64,000 nucleotides of DNA from Mercurialis annua (lineage: Eukaryota > Streptophyta > Magnoliopsida > Malpighiales > Euphorbiaceae): NCBI RefSeq assembly GCF_937616625.2, contig NC_065575.1, positions 26,349,001 through 26,413,000 of the forward strand, in the 5' to 3' direction. The position numbers and the translations under genes are program-made. Each line of letters opens with the position of its first letter. Position 1 is the stretch's first letter. This document shows, in pieces, positions 1-8,821 of the stretch. Below the pieces are notes generated by a model. That model searched no databases, was not told the DNA's origin, and was given only the letters and a program-made list of their open reading frames with translations.

Positions 1-744
1 TAGGTAATTGGAACGACGCGTTAAAGAGACTTGAGACGCGACATGCTAATCTAGCGTCACTTTTCACGCACACTTTGCGTAATATAACCTTACCATGTGT
101 AATCAGAATGACGCGTTAGAGAGACTTGTGGCGCGACATAAGCATGGTAATCGAAATGACGCGTTAAAGAGACTTGAGACGCGACATACTAAACTAGCGT
201 CACTTTTCATATAACCTAACAATGCTTAGGTAATTAGAACGACGTGTTAGAGAGACTTGTGACGCGACATAAGCATGGTAACCGAAACGACGCGTGAAAG
301 AGAGTTGAGACGCGACATACTAATCTAGCGTCACTTTTCACGCAGACCAATATAACCTAACCATGCTTATGTAATCAAAACGACGCGTTAAAGAGACTTG
401 AGATGCAACAAACTAATTTACCATCACTTTTCACGCACACTTTGCGTAATATAACCAAACCATGCTCTTAGTTAATCGGAATAACGCGTTAAAGAGACTT
501 GAGACGCAACATACTAATCTAGCGTCACTTTCACGCACACTTTGCGTAATATAACCTAACCATGCTTAGGTAATCGAAACGACGCGTTGAAGTGACTTGT
601 GACGCGCCATAGTACTCTACCGTAAATTTTAACGCACACTTTGCGTAATATAACCTAACAATGATTAGGTAATCAGAACGACGCGTTAGAGAGACTTGTG
701 ACGCTGCATAAGCATGGTAATCGAAACGACGCGTTACAAAGACT
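1..744 (-). repeat. Satellite block 1, minus orientation
   Basis: Tandem satellite units read as the reverse complement of the reference orientation, with landmarks 'cctaaccatgcttagg', 'acgcacactttgcgt' and 'gacgcgttaaagagactt'. The block mixes 99-bp units with 48-bp units such as the one around 684-731. Around 245-685 the order of unit types (48, 99, 99, 99, 99) forms a 444-bp higher-order repeat that is seen again near 34400, 46730 and 51400. The block continues beyond the left edge of the window. No gene is visible. Confidence 0.95.
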
Positions 745-765
745 TTAAAGCATCGGTCTGAATAC
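730..765. other. Orientation switch 1 (minus to plus)
   Basis: Minus-strand satellite ('cgacgcgtta') changes to plus-strand satellite ('aatacctaagcatgg') within about 20 bp. The centre is near 742-745, in 'caaagactttaaag'. The reverse complement of this junction shares the 20-mer 'tttaaagtctttgtaacgcg' with switch 5 at 63645-63664, so the two are inverted copies of one event. No filler sequence or mobile element is visible at the junction. Confidence 0.9.
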
Positions 766-3382
766 CTAAGCATGGCAAGGTTATATTACGCAAAGTGTGC
801 GTGAAAAGTGACGCTAGATTAGTATGTCGCGTCACAAGTCTGTTTATCGCGTAGTTCAGATTACCTAAGCATGGTTAGGTTATATTAATAAAAGTGTGCG
901 TGAAAAGTGACGCTAGATTAATATGTCACATCTCAAGATTTAACGCGTTGTTTTGATTACCTAAGCATTTTTAGGTTATATTACACAAAGTGTGTGTGAA
1001 AAGTGACGCTAGATTCAAGTCTCTTTAACGCGTCGTTTCTATTACCATGCTTATGTCGCGTCACAAGCCTCTCTAACGCGTCGTTCCGATTATCTAAGCA
1101 TGGTTTGGTTATATTACGCAAAGTGTGAGTGAAAGGTGACGCTAGATTAGTATGTCGGGTCACAAGTCTCTTTAATGCATCATTCCGGTTACCTAATCAT
1201 GGTTAAGTTATATTACGCAAAGTGTGCGTGAAAAGGACGCTAGATTAGTGTATCGTGCTCACGTCTCTTTAATGCGTCGTTTCGATTACCATGATTATAT
1301 CGTGTTACAAGTTTCTCTAATGCGTCGTTCCGATTACCTTAGCACGGTTAGGTTGTATTACGGAAAGTGTGGGTTAAACTGGCGCTAGATTAGTATGTCG
1401 TGTCACAAGTCTCTTTAACGCGTCGTTCCGATTACCATTGTTAGGTTATATTACGCAAAGTATGCGTTAAAAATGACAATAGATTAGTATGTTGCTTCTC
1501 AAGTGTTTTTAACGCATCCTTCCGATTACCTAAACATGGTTAGGTTATATTATGCAAAGTGTGCGTGGAAAATGACGCTAGATTAGTATGTCGCATCTCA
1601 AGTCTCTCTAACTTGTCGTTCCGATTACATAAGCATGGTTAGGTTATATTATGCAATGTGTGCTTCAAAAGCGACGCTAGATAAGTATGTCGTGTCACAA
1701 GTAAGTCTCTTTGACGCGTCTTTCCGATTACCTAAGTATAGTTTAGGTTATGTTACGCAAAGTGTGCGTGAAAAGTGACGCTAGATTAGTATGTCGCGTC
1801 TTAAGTCTCTTTAATGCGTCAGTCCGATTACTTCAGCATGGTTACTTTATATTACGAAAAGTGTGCGTGAAAATGATGCTAGATTAGTATGGTGTCTCAA
1901 GTCTCTTTAACGCGACGTTCCGTTTATCTAAGCATGGTTAGGTTATATTACGCAAAGTGTGCGTAAAAAGTGATGCTAGATTACTATGTCACGTCTCAAG
2001 TCTCTTTAACCCTCGATTACTATGCTTATGTCGCGTCACAAGTCTCTCTAATGCGTCGTTTCGATTACCTAAGCATGGTTAGGTTATATTACGCAAACTG
2101 TCCGTGAAAAGTGACAATAAATTAGTATGTCGCGTCTCAAGTATCTTTAACGCGTCGTTTCGATTGCCTAAGCATGACTAGGTTATATTATGCAACGTTT
2201 GCGTGAATAGTTACGCTAGATTAGTATATCGTGTCACAAGTCATGTTAACACGTCGTTCTGATTACCTAAAGCATGGTTAGGTTATATTACGCAAAGTGT
2301 GCGTGAAAACAGATCATAGATTAGTATGTTGCGTCTCAAGTCTCTTTAAAGCGTCGATCTGATTACCTAAGCATGGTTAGGTTATATTACGCAAAGTGTG
2401 CGTAAAAAGTGACGCTAGATTAGTATGTCGCGTCTCAAGTCTCTTTAACGTGTCGTTTCGATTACCATGCTTATGTCGCGTCACAAGTCTCTCTAACGCG
2501 TTGTTCCGATTACCTAAGCATGGTTAAGTCATATTATGCAAAGTGTGCGTGAAAAGTGACGCTAGATTAGTATGTCGCGTCTTAAGTCTCTTTAACGCGT
2601 CGTTTCGATTACCATGCTTATGTTTCATCACAAGTCTCTCTAACGTGTCGTTCAAATTATCTAAGCATGGTTAGGGTATATTAAGCAAAGTGTGCGTGAA
2701 AAGTGACGCTAGATTAGTATGTTGGGTCACAAGTTTAACGCGTCGTTCCGATTACCTAAGCATGGTTAGAATATATTACGCAAAGTGCGCGTAAAAAGTG
2801 ACGAATAGATTAGTATATCGTGTCTCAAGTCTCTTTAACGCGTCGTTCTGATTACCTAAGCATGGTTAGGTTATATTACGCAAAGTGTGCGTAAAAAGTT
2901 AAAATAGATTAGTATGTCGCGCCTCAAGTCTCTTTAACACGTCGTTCCGATTACCTAAGCATGGTTAGGTTATATTACGCAAAGTGTGCGTGAAAAGTTA
3001 AAATAGATTAGTATGTCGCGTCTTAAGTCTCTTTAATGCGTCTTTCTGATTTCTTCAGCATGGTTAGGTTATATTACGCAAAGTGTGTGTAAAAGTGATG
3101 CTAAATTAGTATGTCATGTCTCAAGTCTCTTTAACGCATCGTTTCGAGTACAATGCTTATGTCGTGTCACAAGTGTCTCTAACGTGTCGTTCCGATTACC
3201 TAGCATGTTGTATTACGGAAAGTGTGCATTAAAAGTGACGCTAGATTAGTATGTCGAGTCTCACGTCTCTTTAACGCTACGTTACGATTACCTAAGCATT
3301 GTTAGGTTACGCAAAGTGTGCGTGAAAAGTGACGCTAGATTAATATGTCGCGTCACAAGTCTCTCGATCGCGTCGTTCCGAT
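745..3382 (+). repeat. Satellite block 2, plus orientation
   Basis: Continuous 99-bp and 48-bp satellite units in plus orientation, ending at 'cgttccgat' (3374-3382), where retroelement sequence begins abruptly. Many units differ from one another at CpG positions. The whole block is matched in reverse complement by 60916-63650. Open frames here are satellite artefacts. Confidence 0.95.
2460..2507 (+). repeat. Representative 48-bp short satellite unit
   Basis: This unit runs from 'gattaccatgct' to 'gttcc' and is exactly 48 bp. It keeps the 'tatgtcgcgtcacaagtctc' half of the 99-bp monomer and lacks the part carrying 'ttaggttatattacgcaaag'. It looks like an internal deletion derivative of about 51 bp. 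It typically carries 'cacaagtctctctaac' where full units carry 'ctcaagtctctttaac', so it behaves as a distinct, stably inherited subtype. It recurs throughout all blocks between full units. Confidence 0.85.
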
Positions 3383-3850
3383 CGCTTCAACTACAACAAA
3401 AATACTATCCTTACCCTTCCTAGTTCTTGGCAAACAAAGTACAAAGTCCATAGACAAATCTGTCCAAGGCATATCAGGTATGGGTAAAGGTGCATATAAT
3501 CCATGAGGTTTCAGTTTGGACTTAGCTTGCATGCAAACAATACATTTACTACATTATGAACATCTCGTTTCATGCCAGGCCAAAAGAAATGATTACAAAT
3601 AATAGCATAAGTTTTACTAACCCCAAAGTGACCCAACAGTCCACCACTATGTGCCTCGTTTATCAACAACAAACGCAAAGAACAATTAGGCACACACAGC
3701 CTGTTCTTTTTAAACAAAAATCCTTCAAAAACATAAAAATCATCAAAAGCATTCCCTTTAATATAGGTTCCATACACATTGCGAAAATCAATATCATCTG
3801 TGTACAAATCCTTAATATACTCAAAACCAGAAAGAAATACATATACTAGT
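3383..3850 (-). pseudogene. Ty3/gypsy pol fragment, zinc-binding and integrase-core start
   Basis: On the minus strand 3807-3511 reads as 98 codons carrying 'RLCVPNCSLRLLLINEAH' and 'GGLLGHFGVSKT', then 'HFFWPGMKRDV'. This is the segment between RNase H and the integrase core of plant Ty3/gypsy pol polyproteins. The two zinc-binding His residues are visible, but only one of the expected paired Cys residues is in frame. A frameshift near 3540 moves the reading frame; below it, '[10 protein letters not shown]' (start of the integrase core with its first Asp) can be read down to about 3390. The fragment ends at satellite at 3382. It continues at 9081-9332, from which it is separated by the nested insertion. 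It is non-functional: truncated at both ends and frameshifted. Confidence 0.88.
3846..3850. repeat. Left 5-bp target-site duplication (ctagt)
   Basis: 'ctagt' directly precedes the caulimovirid-like insert and reappears at 9081-9085 directly after it. With one copy of ctagt kept, the two gypsy halves come back to the expected spacing within one base, supporting a true insertion-site duplication. Five base pairs could also be chance. Confidence 0.7.
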
Positions 3851-4682
3851 CCTTACTTTGTGAATAACCTGCTATGGGATTAAAGTCAGTATCCAACAGA
3901 TGATCTTTCGGAATGGAATCTTGAACTGCTGCTTTCTTCTTGTTGATGTTCCGGATAGGAGAGTATAATGTAGAACTTGATGAAGAAGGATGATCTGGAT
4001 GATTTTTTCTCCAAAAATTCTTATCATCTTCCATCTTTATGCAGTAAGCAGGAGGATATGTGTCCCATGGTGCAGATTCTTGATAAGGAGGCCATAACTC
4101 TTTAGGGATTACGTTATTCCATTGAAAAATATAATACTGGAACTCTCTCCATGCATACTCATGCTCATCCATATGTGTGAGTATAGAATAAGAAAAATGT
4201 TGGTAGATATGGAATGTTGGACACGCAGTAAAACTGTCTGATAGCTTAAGATGAGGACGATGAAGGATAAGGATCGAGTAAGGATCTTTTCCAATATGTT
4301 TTCCTTTTTCTGGAAAGGCCTTATCCAGATATAGACACCATTGAGGGATGGTTTGAAACCACTTAAGAAAGGTCAAAAGATGAGAGTTTTGTTTTTTTCC
4401 TTGTAGGACCAGGTGGATAGAACGACAAAGGTGAGGGGGTCGGAAAATGAAAGCTATTGAATAAAGATGGAGGAAAAACCAAAGGAAACAAAGTAACTCC
4501 GGAGGCCATTCAAAATCTTCATCTTGTGGACTCAGATCTAACAAGGTGAATGGTTTGCAGAATGGATATGTAGGATGGATCCCTAGCTCATAAAGGAACC
4601 TAGGACCATAGTTCCGGACAAGCTCAGTTTGATAGTAGAACAACTGTGCTTTTGCAAATATCTGTAGCTGTCCTGGAGACAT
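3846..4682 (-). pseudogene. Second copy of the pararetroviral tail region, 278 codons
   Basis: An open frame starts with ATG at 4682 and ends at a TAG lying within the flanking ctagt repeat. It repeats the part of the main polyprotein that begins at residue 842 ('MSPGQLQIFAKAQ'), after RNase H. It has two amino-acid differences (Trp for Arg and Ile for Leu) and a last few residues altered by the junction. It includes the hydrophobic stretch 'LLCFLWFFLHLYSIAFIF'. The function of this tail is unknown to me. The ATG lies 45 nt downstream of the primer-binding site, so it follows the promoter-leader unit directly. An upstream ATG at 4804 opens a 73-codon overlapping frame. It is probably a rearrangement product rather than a natural gene. 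Confidence 0.75.
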
Positions 4683-4688
4683 ATTATC
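3858..4688 (-). repeat. 831-bp direct repeat, copy 2 (near primer site)
   Basis: This stretch matches 5474-6304 at a constant offset of 1616 bp with no indels. I find two mismatches: 4040 (t) against 5656 (a), and 4121 (a) against 5737 (g). Homology stops at 'ttgtgaata' on one side and 'atattatc' on the other. The ends are not LTR-like. Confidence 0.93.
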
Positions 4689-4726
4689 TTTATGAGTTTA
4701 CTTATCTTCCAGAAAATCAAAAAATA

Positions 4727-4736
4727 TCTGATACCA
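4727..4736 (-). promoter_or_regulatory. Primer-binding site, initiator tRNA-Met type
   Basis: The minus strand reads TGGTATCAGA, complementary to the 3' end of plant initiator tRNA-Met including the CCA tail. This is the primer for first-strand synthesis in Caulimoviridae and in many plant retrotransposons. It lies about 360 bp downstream of the TATA box, as expected for a leader carrying the primer site. The match is 10 nt; the next bases diverge. Confidence 0.75.
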
Positions 4737-5034
4737 ATTAGAGGAACGACGATAAAAACGACGATAAACCTTAACAGATTACATGTATGACTAGCCAGGA
4801 TCACAGCCTCACCGCGGGCATTTTATCAACCGGCCTGTCCTCTTAGTATCTGTTGAAATTTATCGCATTACCATGTTTTTGACACAAGGTTTTGATTCAC
4901 AGGATCCTCAGGAGAGGCAAGTGAAGAGCATACCCTTATGCCTTTTATGGCTGGAGATGAAGAGAAACAAACATATATAACTCAACCTTACTTATAGAAA
5001 ATTGGAGCAGAGAGATGTTTAGAAACAAGACATT

Positions 5035-5040
5035 TTTATT
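5035..5040 (-). terminator. Poly(A) signal AATAAA
   Basis: AATAAA on the minus strand lies about 56 nt after the TATA box, roughly 25-30 nt beyond the predicted transcription start. Caulimovirids characteristically have the poly(A) signal just downstream of the start, so genome-length RNA must pass it once and end at it on the second pass. Confidence 0.6.
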
Positions 5041-5095
5041 CAAGGCGTAAAATATTACAAAGATTGTGTGTCCTTCTTTCTTCCTACCAAGACTC

Positions 5096-5103
5096 TATTT
5101 ATA
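5096..5103 (-). promoter_or_regulatory. TATA box of the pararetroviral promoter
   Basis: The minus strand reads TATAAATA inside the 14-bp near-palindrome 'ctctataaatagag' (5093-5106). It lies about 240 bp downstream of the polyprotein stop codon and upstream of the AATAAA and the primer-binding site. This is the place of the genomic-RNA promoter in Caulimoviridae. Transcription would run toward lower coordinates. Confidence 0.7.
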
Positions 5104-5341
5104 GAGGTGGGAAGAAAGCTTGCCTAGATAAGCATGCTAAGCATGCATTGTACAAACACGACACATGGATAAACACATGTACCTATTCTAAGCATGCACT
5201 GCATGCGATACAACACATGGATTAAAAGATAAGGATAACTAAGCATGACTAATACAACATATTGACATGTAGCACTTGATATTGACATGTGGAGAGTTGA
5301 AGCCTTTGTTGAGGACATGTGGAAAGTTGCCATTTTTGTCT

Positions 5342-8300
5342 TTATTTGTTGATTGGCTCATGTGATGGTGATAGATTTGAATCATCCATGAATGATGGGG
5401 ACCACCGGTTGGCATAATACTCATCTTCATCCGTATTCTTGTCCTTTTCTGAATCCATATCCGTATCTGATGCTTGTGAATAACCTGCTATGGGATTAAA
5501 GTCAGTATCCAACAGATGATCTTTCGGAATGGAATCTTGAACTGCTGCTTTCTTCTTGTTGATGTTCCGGATAGGAGAGTATAATGTAGAACTTGATGAA
5601 GAAGGATGATCTGGATGATTTTTTCTCCAAAAATTCTTATCATCTTCCATCTTTAAGCAGTAAGCAGGAGGATATGTGTCCCATGGTGCAGATTCTTGAT
5701 AAGGAGGCCATAACTCTTTAGGGATTACGTTATTCCGTTGAAAAATATAATACTGGAACTCTCTCCATGCATACTCATGCTCATCCATATGTGTGAGTAT
5801 AGAATAAGAAAAATGTTGGTAGATATGGAATGTTGGACACGCAGTAAAACTGTCTGATAGCTTAAGATGAGGACGATGAAGGATAAGGATCGAGTAAGGA
5901 TCTTTTCCAATATGTTTTCCTTTTTCTGGAAAGGCCTTATCCAGATATAGACACCATTGAGGGATGGTTTGAAACCACTTAAGAAAGGTCAAAAGATGAG
6001 AGTTTTGTTTTTTTCCTTGTAGGACCAGGTGGATAGAACGACAAAGGTGAGGGGGTCGGAAAATGAAAGCTATTGAATAAAGATGGAGGAAAAACCAAAG
6101 GAAACAAAGTAACTCCGGAGGCCATTCAAAATCTTCATCTTGTGGACTCAGATCTAACAAGGTGAATGGTTTGCAGAATGGATATGTAGGATGGATCCCT
6201 AGCTCATAAAGGAACCTAGGACCATAGTTCCGGACAAGCTCAGTTTGATAGTAGAACAACTGTGCTTTTGCAAATATCTGTAGCTGTCCTGGAGACATAT
6301 TATCAAGAACTCCTGGAGGTGGCTGCATCAAAAGAAAATCTTCTGCAGACATGATAGAATTAAAAGTATAGATCATCGGAATGACTTGTGACACTTGTTG
6401 AGGAGGTCGGCTGAGAAAATCTGGAATAAGATTCTGATTTCCTTTAATATGTTCTACCATGAAATCATACTTGCTGAACCATTCGCTCCATCGAAGCAGT
6501 TGATTGTTAGGAACAATTTTCCCTTTAAAATTGAGCATTTTTGGAAATGAAGAACAATCCATAAGCACTTTGAACTTGTGACCGATCAGATGAAATTCAA
6601 ACTTCTTGATCCCATATTTGACCGCTAGCACTTCTTTAAATGTGGAATGATAATGAGTTTCCGCTTCTGAGAATTTTCCACTAGCATAAGCGCATATCCT
6701 TTGTTTGTTGTCTTGTTCTTCTAACAGAATAGCACCCCAAAATTTATCACTGGCGTTTGTCTGCAATATTCTGGTTCCTGACTGAGGAATCTGAAGAGGT
6801 GGAATTCCTTGTGTCTCTTCTTTGAGAAGCTTGATTGCTTGTGTTTGTTTGTCAGACCAGGGAGGAGGATTCTTCCTTAGTAATTTATATAACGGGGCCG
6901 CCTTTTGAGTGAAATTTGGAATGAAGTCTCTCAAATAATTAACAATTCCAAGAAATTGCTGAACCTGTTTTTGAGAGAGACCTTGATCTGGAAACTTGAG
7001 CAATTCAGCAGCAAAATGTTGTCCAGGCTGATAAGCACCATCTTTGAAATTCATGCCGAGATACTCCATTTCCGGTTTGCCAATATACATCTTAGTAGGA
7101 GACAACATAACTCCAAATTGCTTAGTGATGTCAAAGAAATGTTGGAGTAATTTCTCATGACTGGATGTATTAGAAGAAAACAATAGAATGTCATCAATAT
7201 AAATGAGCGCTGATGGGAGAAGTGGCTCATAAATTTTGACCATGGCTTTTTGGAAAATGGAAGGAGCAACCTTAAGACCAAATGGCATGACTGTCCATTG
7301 ATAATGATGGTTTGGTATACAGAAGGCTGTTTTGTATCTTTCCTCTGGTTTGATACCTAATTGCCAGAAGCCTGCTTTAAGATCAAACTTAGAGAAAATT
7401 CTTGCTCCTGAAAGATAGGTGAAAAGAGAGGAAATCTTTGGAAGAGGAAACTTATCATCTCTAAGAAAGTGGTTTAGAGGTTGATAGTCTATGACAAGTC
7501 TTTTTTTTCCTCTTACTTGTTCTGACCTTTTATTGACATAAAAAGCTTGACATGCCCATTCAGACTTAGTGGATTCTATTAGATCTTGTGAAAGAAGCTG
7601 GGCACATTCATCAATGGCTAATGTAAGATCAGAGGGTGACATTCCTGGATGGGTGGCTTTAGTAGGATTAACATCTTCATTTTGTTTGAAGGGTAACGAA
7701 ATGAAGAAATCAGGATTTTTCCAAAGAGGGTTGGGACATTTAGAGAGAAACTCTGTGTGGGAATTGGCGGAACATAGACTTTTTAGAGTTTCTTGAATAT
7801 CAGAAAAGAATGGAACAACAGAGGGCTGAATCGTGAAAAAAGATGATACCTCTGTATAAGGTTGAAAATACTTCTTGTATTTGATCCCATTCGATAAAAG
7901 TTGCAGTCCACTGATACCCCAGAAAATGTCAAATCCAAGGACGATGTCTTTGTTTGGAAGAGAAGAACCAAGAACTTGAGTCCATATGTGACAACCAGGG
8001 AAGAACTGGATTTTGATTGGATTCTTCGTTTTCCAGTCCGTGTAGAAAATCTTTCCGTCTGCTGCCCTGAAGTATTCTTTATGAGATACCCAATATTGCG
8101 GTGGGAGCACATCAGGATTGATAATCGTCTTGCGAGCACCAGTATCCATGAAAGCTATGGCCTTGATAGGTCGGGCAAACTTTTCTGGATATATCTGTAC
8201 GACAACATGTGGAACAGGTTGGGAAGAAGTAGCATAAACATTGTCAGCTGGATGTTGGATGGAGAATTGAAGATCATCATCTGAAGGATCGTCGTCGCAT

Positions 8301-8821
8301 CTGCTGATAGCGAATAAACTATATGGACCAGGCTCATCTTCTTCAGAAAATAAGGATTCAATATCAGCATCATCGAGATCAACTGAAGTCATTTGCTGGA
8401 TTTGCTGAATAAGTTTCGAAGATTTTCTTGCTTTGGTAGGACAGCTTTTTGCAAAGTGACCTTCTTTTCCACACAGGAAGCACTTATTTGATTTTGTCCT
8501 TCCTCGGAACTTCTTCTTCTTAAAATAGCGCCATCTTTTGGAAGATCGTTTATGGAACCTTTTCTGTCCTTTCATCTTGAAGGAATGGCTCTTCTTTTTT
8601 GACGGACAAGTGCATGATGTGGAGGAAGAATCACATTTGACCATTAGATCCGGTCTGGTGCATGATAACTTCATCAATGGATTCTTCTGTCTTGAAAAGT
8701 ACATATTTAAGACCTTTTTCTGTTCACAGAGTTGAGATAAAGCTCTGAGCATAATTTGATAGAGTTCTCCAAGACTAAGATCATTTATCTTCTTATCTGT
8801 CTGCTGGATCAGAGTGAACAT
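5342..8821 (-). CDS. Caulimovirid-like polyprotein: coat C-part, protease, RT, RNase H, tail
   Basis: A 1159-codon frame without stops. A Lys/Arg-rich stretch (residues 75-113) leads to a CX2CX4HX4C zinc knuckle (Cys114, Cys117, His122, Cys127), as in coat proteins of this family. Next come an acidic linker, an aspartic protease with Asp226-Thr-Gly-Ala, and a reverse transcriptase (about 400-600) with 'RGKKRLVIDYQPLN', 'FDLKAGFWQ' and YIDD at 541-544. RNase H (about 683-806) has 'NASD' where Asp is expected first, so its first catalytic acid is Asn689; Glu730, Asp755 and Asp801 are in place. Residues 842-1159 form an unknown tail with a hydrophobic segment at 904-921 and a Ser/Asp-rich end. 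No integrase follows. The Met at 8821 is only the first ATG after an upstream deletion, not the natural start. Probably a defective endogenous copy. Confidence 0.85.
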   Translation of the reverse strand: MFTLIQQTDKKINDLSLGELYQIMLRALSQLCEQKKVLNMYFSRQKNPLMKLSCTRPDLMVKCDSSSTSCTCPSKKKSHSFKMKGQKRFHKRSSKRWRYFKKKKFRGRTKSNKCFLCGKEGHFAKSCPTKARKSSKLIQQIQQMTSVDLDDADIESLFSEEDEPGPYSLFAISRCDDDPSDDDLQFSIQHPADNVYATSSQPVPHVVVQIYPEKFARPIKAIAFMDTGARKTIINPDVLPPQYWVSHKEYFRAADGKIFYTDWKTKNPIKIQFFPGCHIWTQVLGSSLPNKDIVLGFDIFWGISGLQLLSNGIKYKKYFQPYTEVSSFFTIQPSVVPFFSDIQETLKSLCSANSHTEFLSKCPNPLWKNPDFFISLPFKQNEDVNPTKATHPGMSPSDLTLAIDECAQLLSQDLIESTKSEWACQAFYVNKRSEQVRGKKRLVIDYQPLNHFLRDDKFPLPKISSLFTYLSGARIFSKFDLKAGFWQLGIKPEERYKTAFCIPNHHYQWTVMPFGLKVAPSIFQKAMVKIYEPLLPSALIYIDDILLFSSNTSSHEKLLQHFFDITKQFGVMLSPTKMYIGKPEMEYLGMNFKDGAYQPGQHFAAELLKFPDQGLSQKQVQQFLGIVNYLRDFIPNFTQKAAPLYKLLRKNPPPWSDKQTQAIKLLKEETQGIPPLQIPQSGTRILQTNASDKFWGAILLEEQDNKQRICAYASGKFSEAETHYHSTFKEVLAVKYGIKKFEFHLIGHKFKVLMDCSSFPKMLNFKGKIVPNNQLLRWSEWFSKYDFMVEHIKGNQNLIPDFLSRPPQQVSQVIPMIYTFNSIMSAEDFLLMQPPPGVLDNMSPGQLQIFAKAQLFYYQTELVRNYGPRFLYELGIHPTYPFCKPFTLLDLSPQDEDFEWPPELLCFLWFFLHLYSIAFIFRPPHLCRSIHLVLQGKKQNSHLLTFLKWFQTIPQWCLYLDKAFPEKGKHIGKDPYSILILHRPHLKLSDSFTACPTFHIYQHFSYSILTHMDEHEYAWREFQYYIFQRNNVIPKELWPPYQESAPWDTYPPAYCLKMEDDKNFWRKNHPDHPSSSSSTLYSPIRNINKKKAAVQDSIPKDHLLDTDFNPIAGYSQASDTDMDSEKDKNTDEDEYYANRWSPSFMDDSNLSPSHEPINK
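5474..6304 (-). repeat. 831-bp direct repeat, copy 1 (in polyprotein tail)
   Basis: Codes for about residues 840-1116 of the polyprotein and is 829/831 identical to 3858-4688. This copy sits in its natural context, since reading continues into a further 43 residues and a stop. Confidence 0.93.

Larger units (their letters stand above)
394..3382 (+). repeat. Left arm of long inverted repeat
   Basis: Reading this stretch as its reverse complement reproduces 60916-64000 unit by unit, including rare variants that ordinary monomers lack. Examples: 455-474 is the reverse complement of 'taactaagagcatggtttgg' at 63920-63939, and 'gtcgcgtcacaagcctctc' at 1055-1073 pairs with 63222-63240. The variant run at about 1200-1500 pairs with 62760-63060, and 3190-3382 pairs with 60916-61150. 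By eye about nine bases in ten agree. The right arm has at least one extra 99-bp unit, around 63500-63600. The left arm ends at the retroelement boundary. Confidence 0.88.
4689..5341 (-). other. Pararetroviral non-coding (intergenic and leader) region
   Basis: About 650 bp between the polyprotein stop and the second tail copy, containing the TATA box, a poly(A) signal and the primer-binding site in transcription order on the minus strand. Repeated 'gcatg' and 'acatgtg'-type words lie around 5125-5300, upstream of the TATA box, where promoter elements would be expected. The small open frames across it are not conserved-looking. Confidence 0.65.

Noticed and set aside
745..3382. 'ggttagg' words as telomere-like repeats
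   Set aside because: They occur once per monomer as part of a dyad, not as tandem TTTAGGG or TTAGG runs.
3858..6304. The 831-bp direct repeats as LTRs of a retrotransposon
   Set aside because: They lie in coding sequence, are not at both ends of the insert, lack TG/CA ends, and the primer site is 39 bp from the second copy with polyprotein on the wrong side for an LTR layout.
7901..8284. 127-codon plus-strand frame inside the pararetroviral region
   Set aside because: It is antisense to the protease-coding part of the long minus-strand frame and shows no domain of its own.
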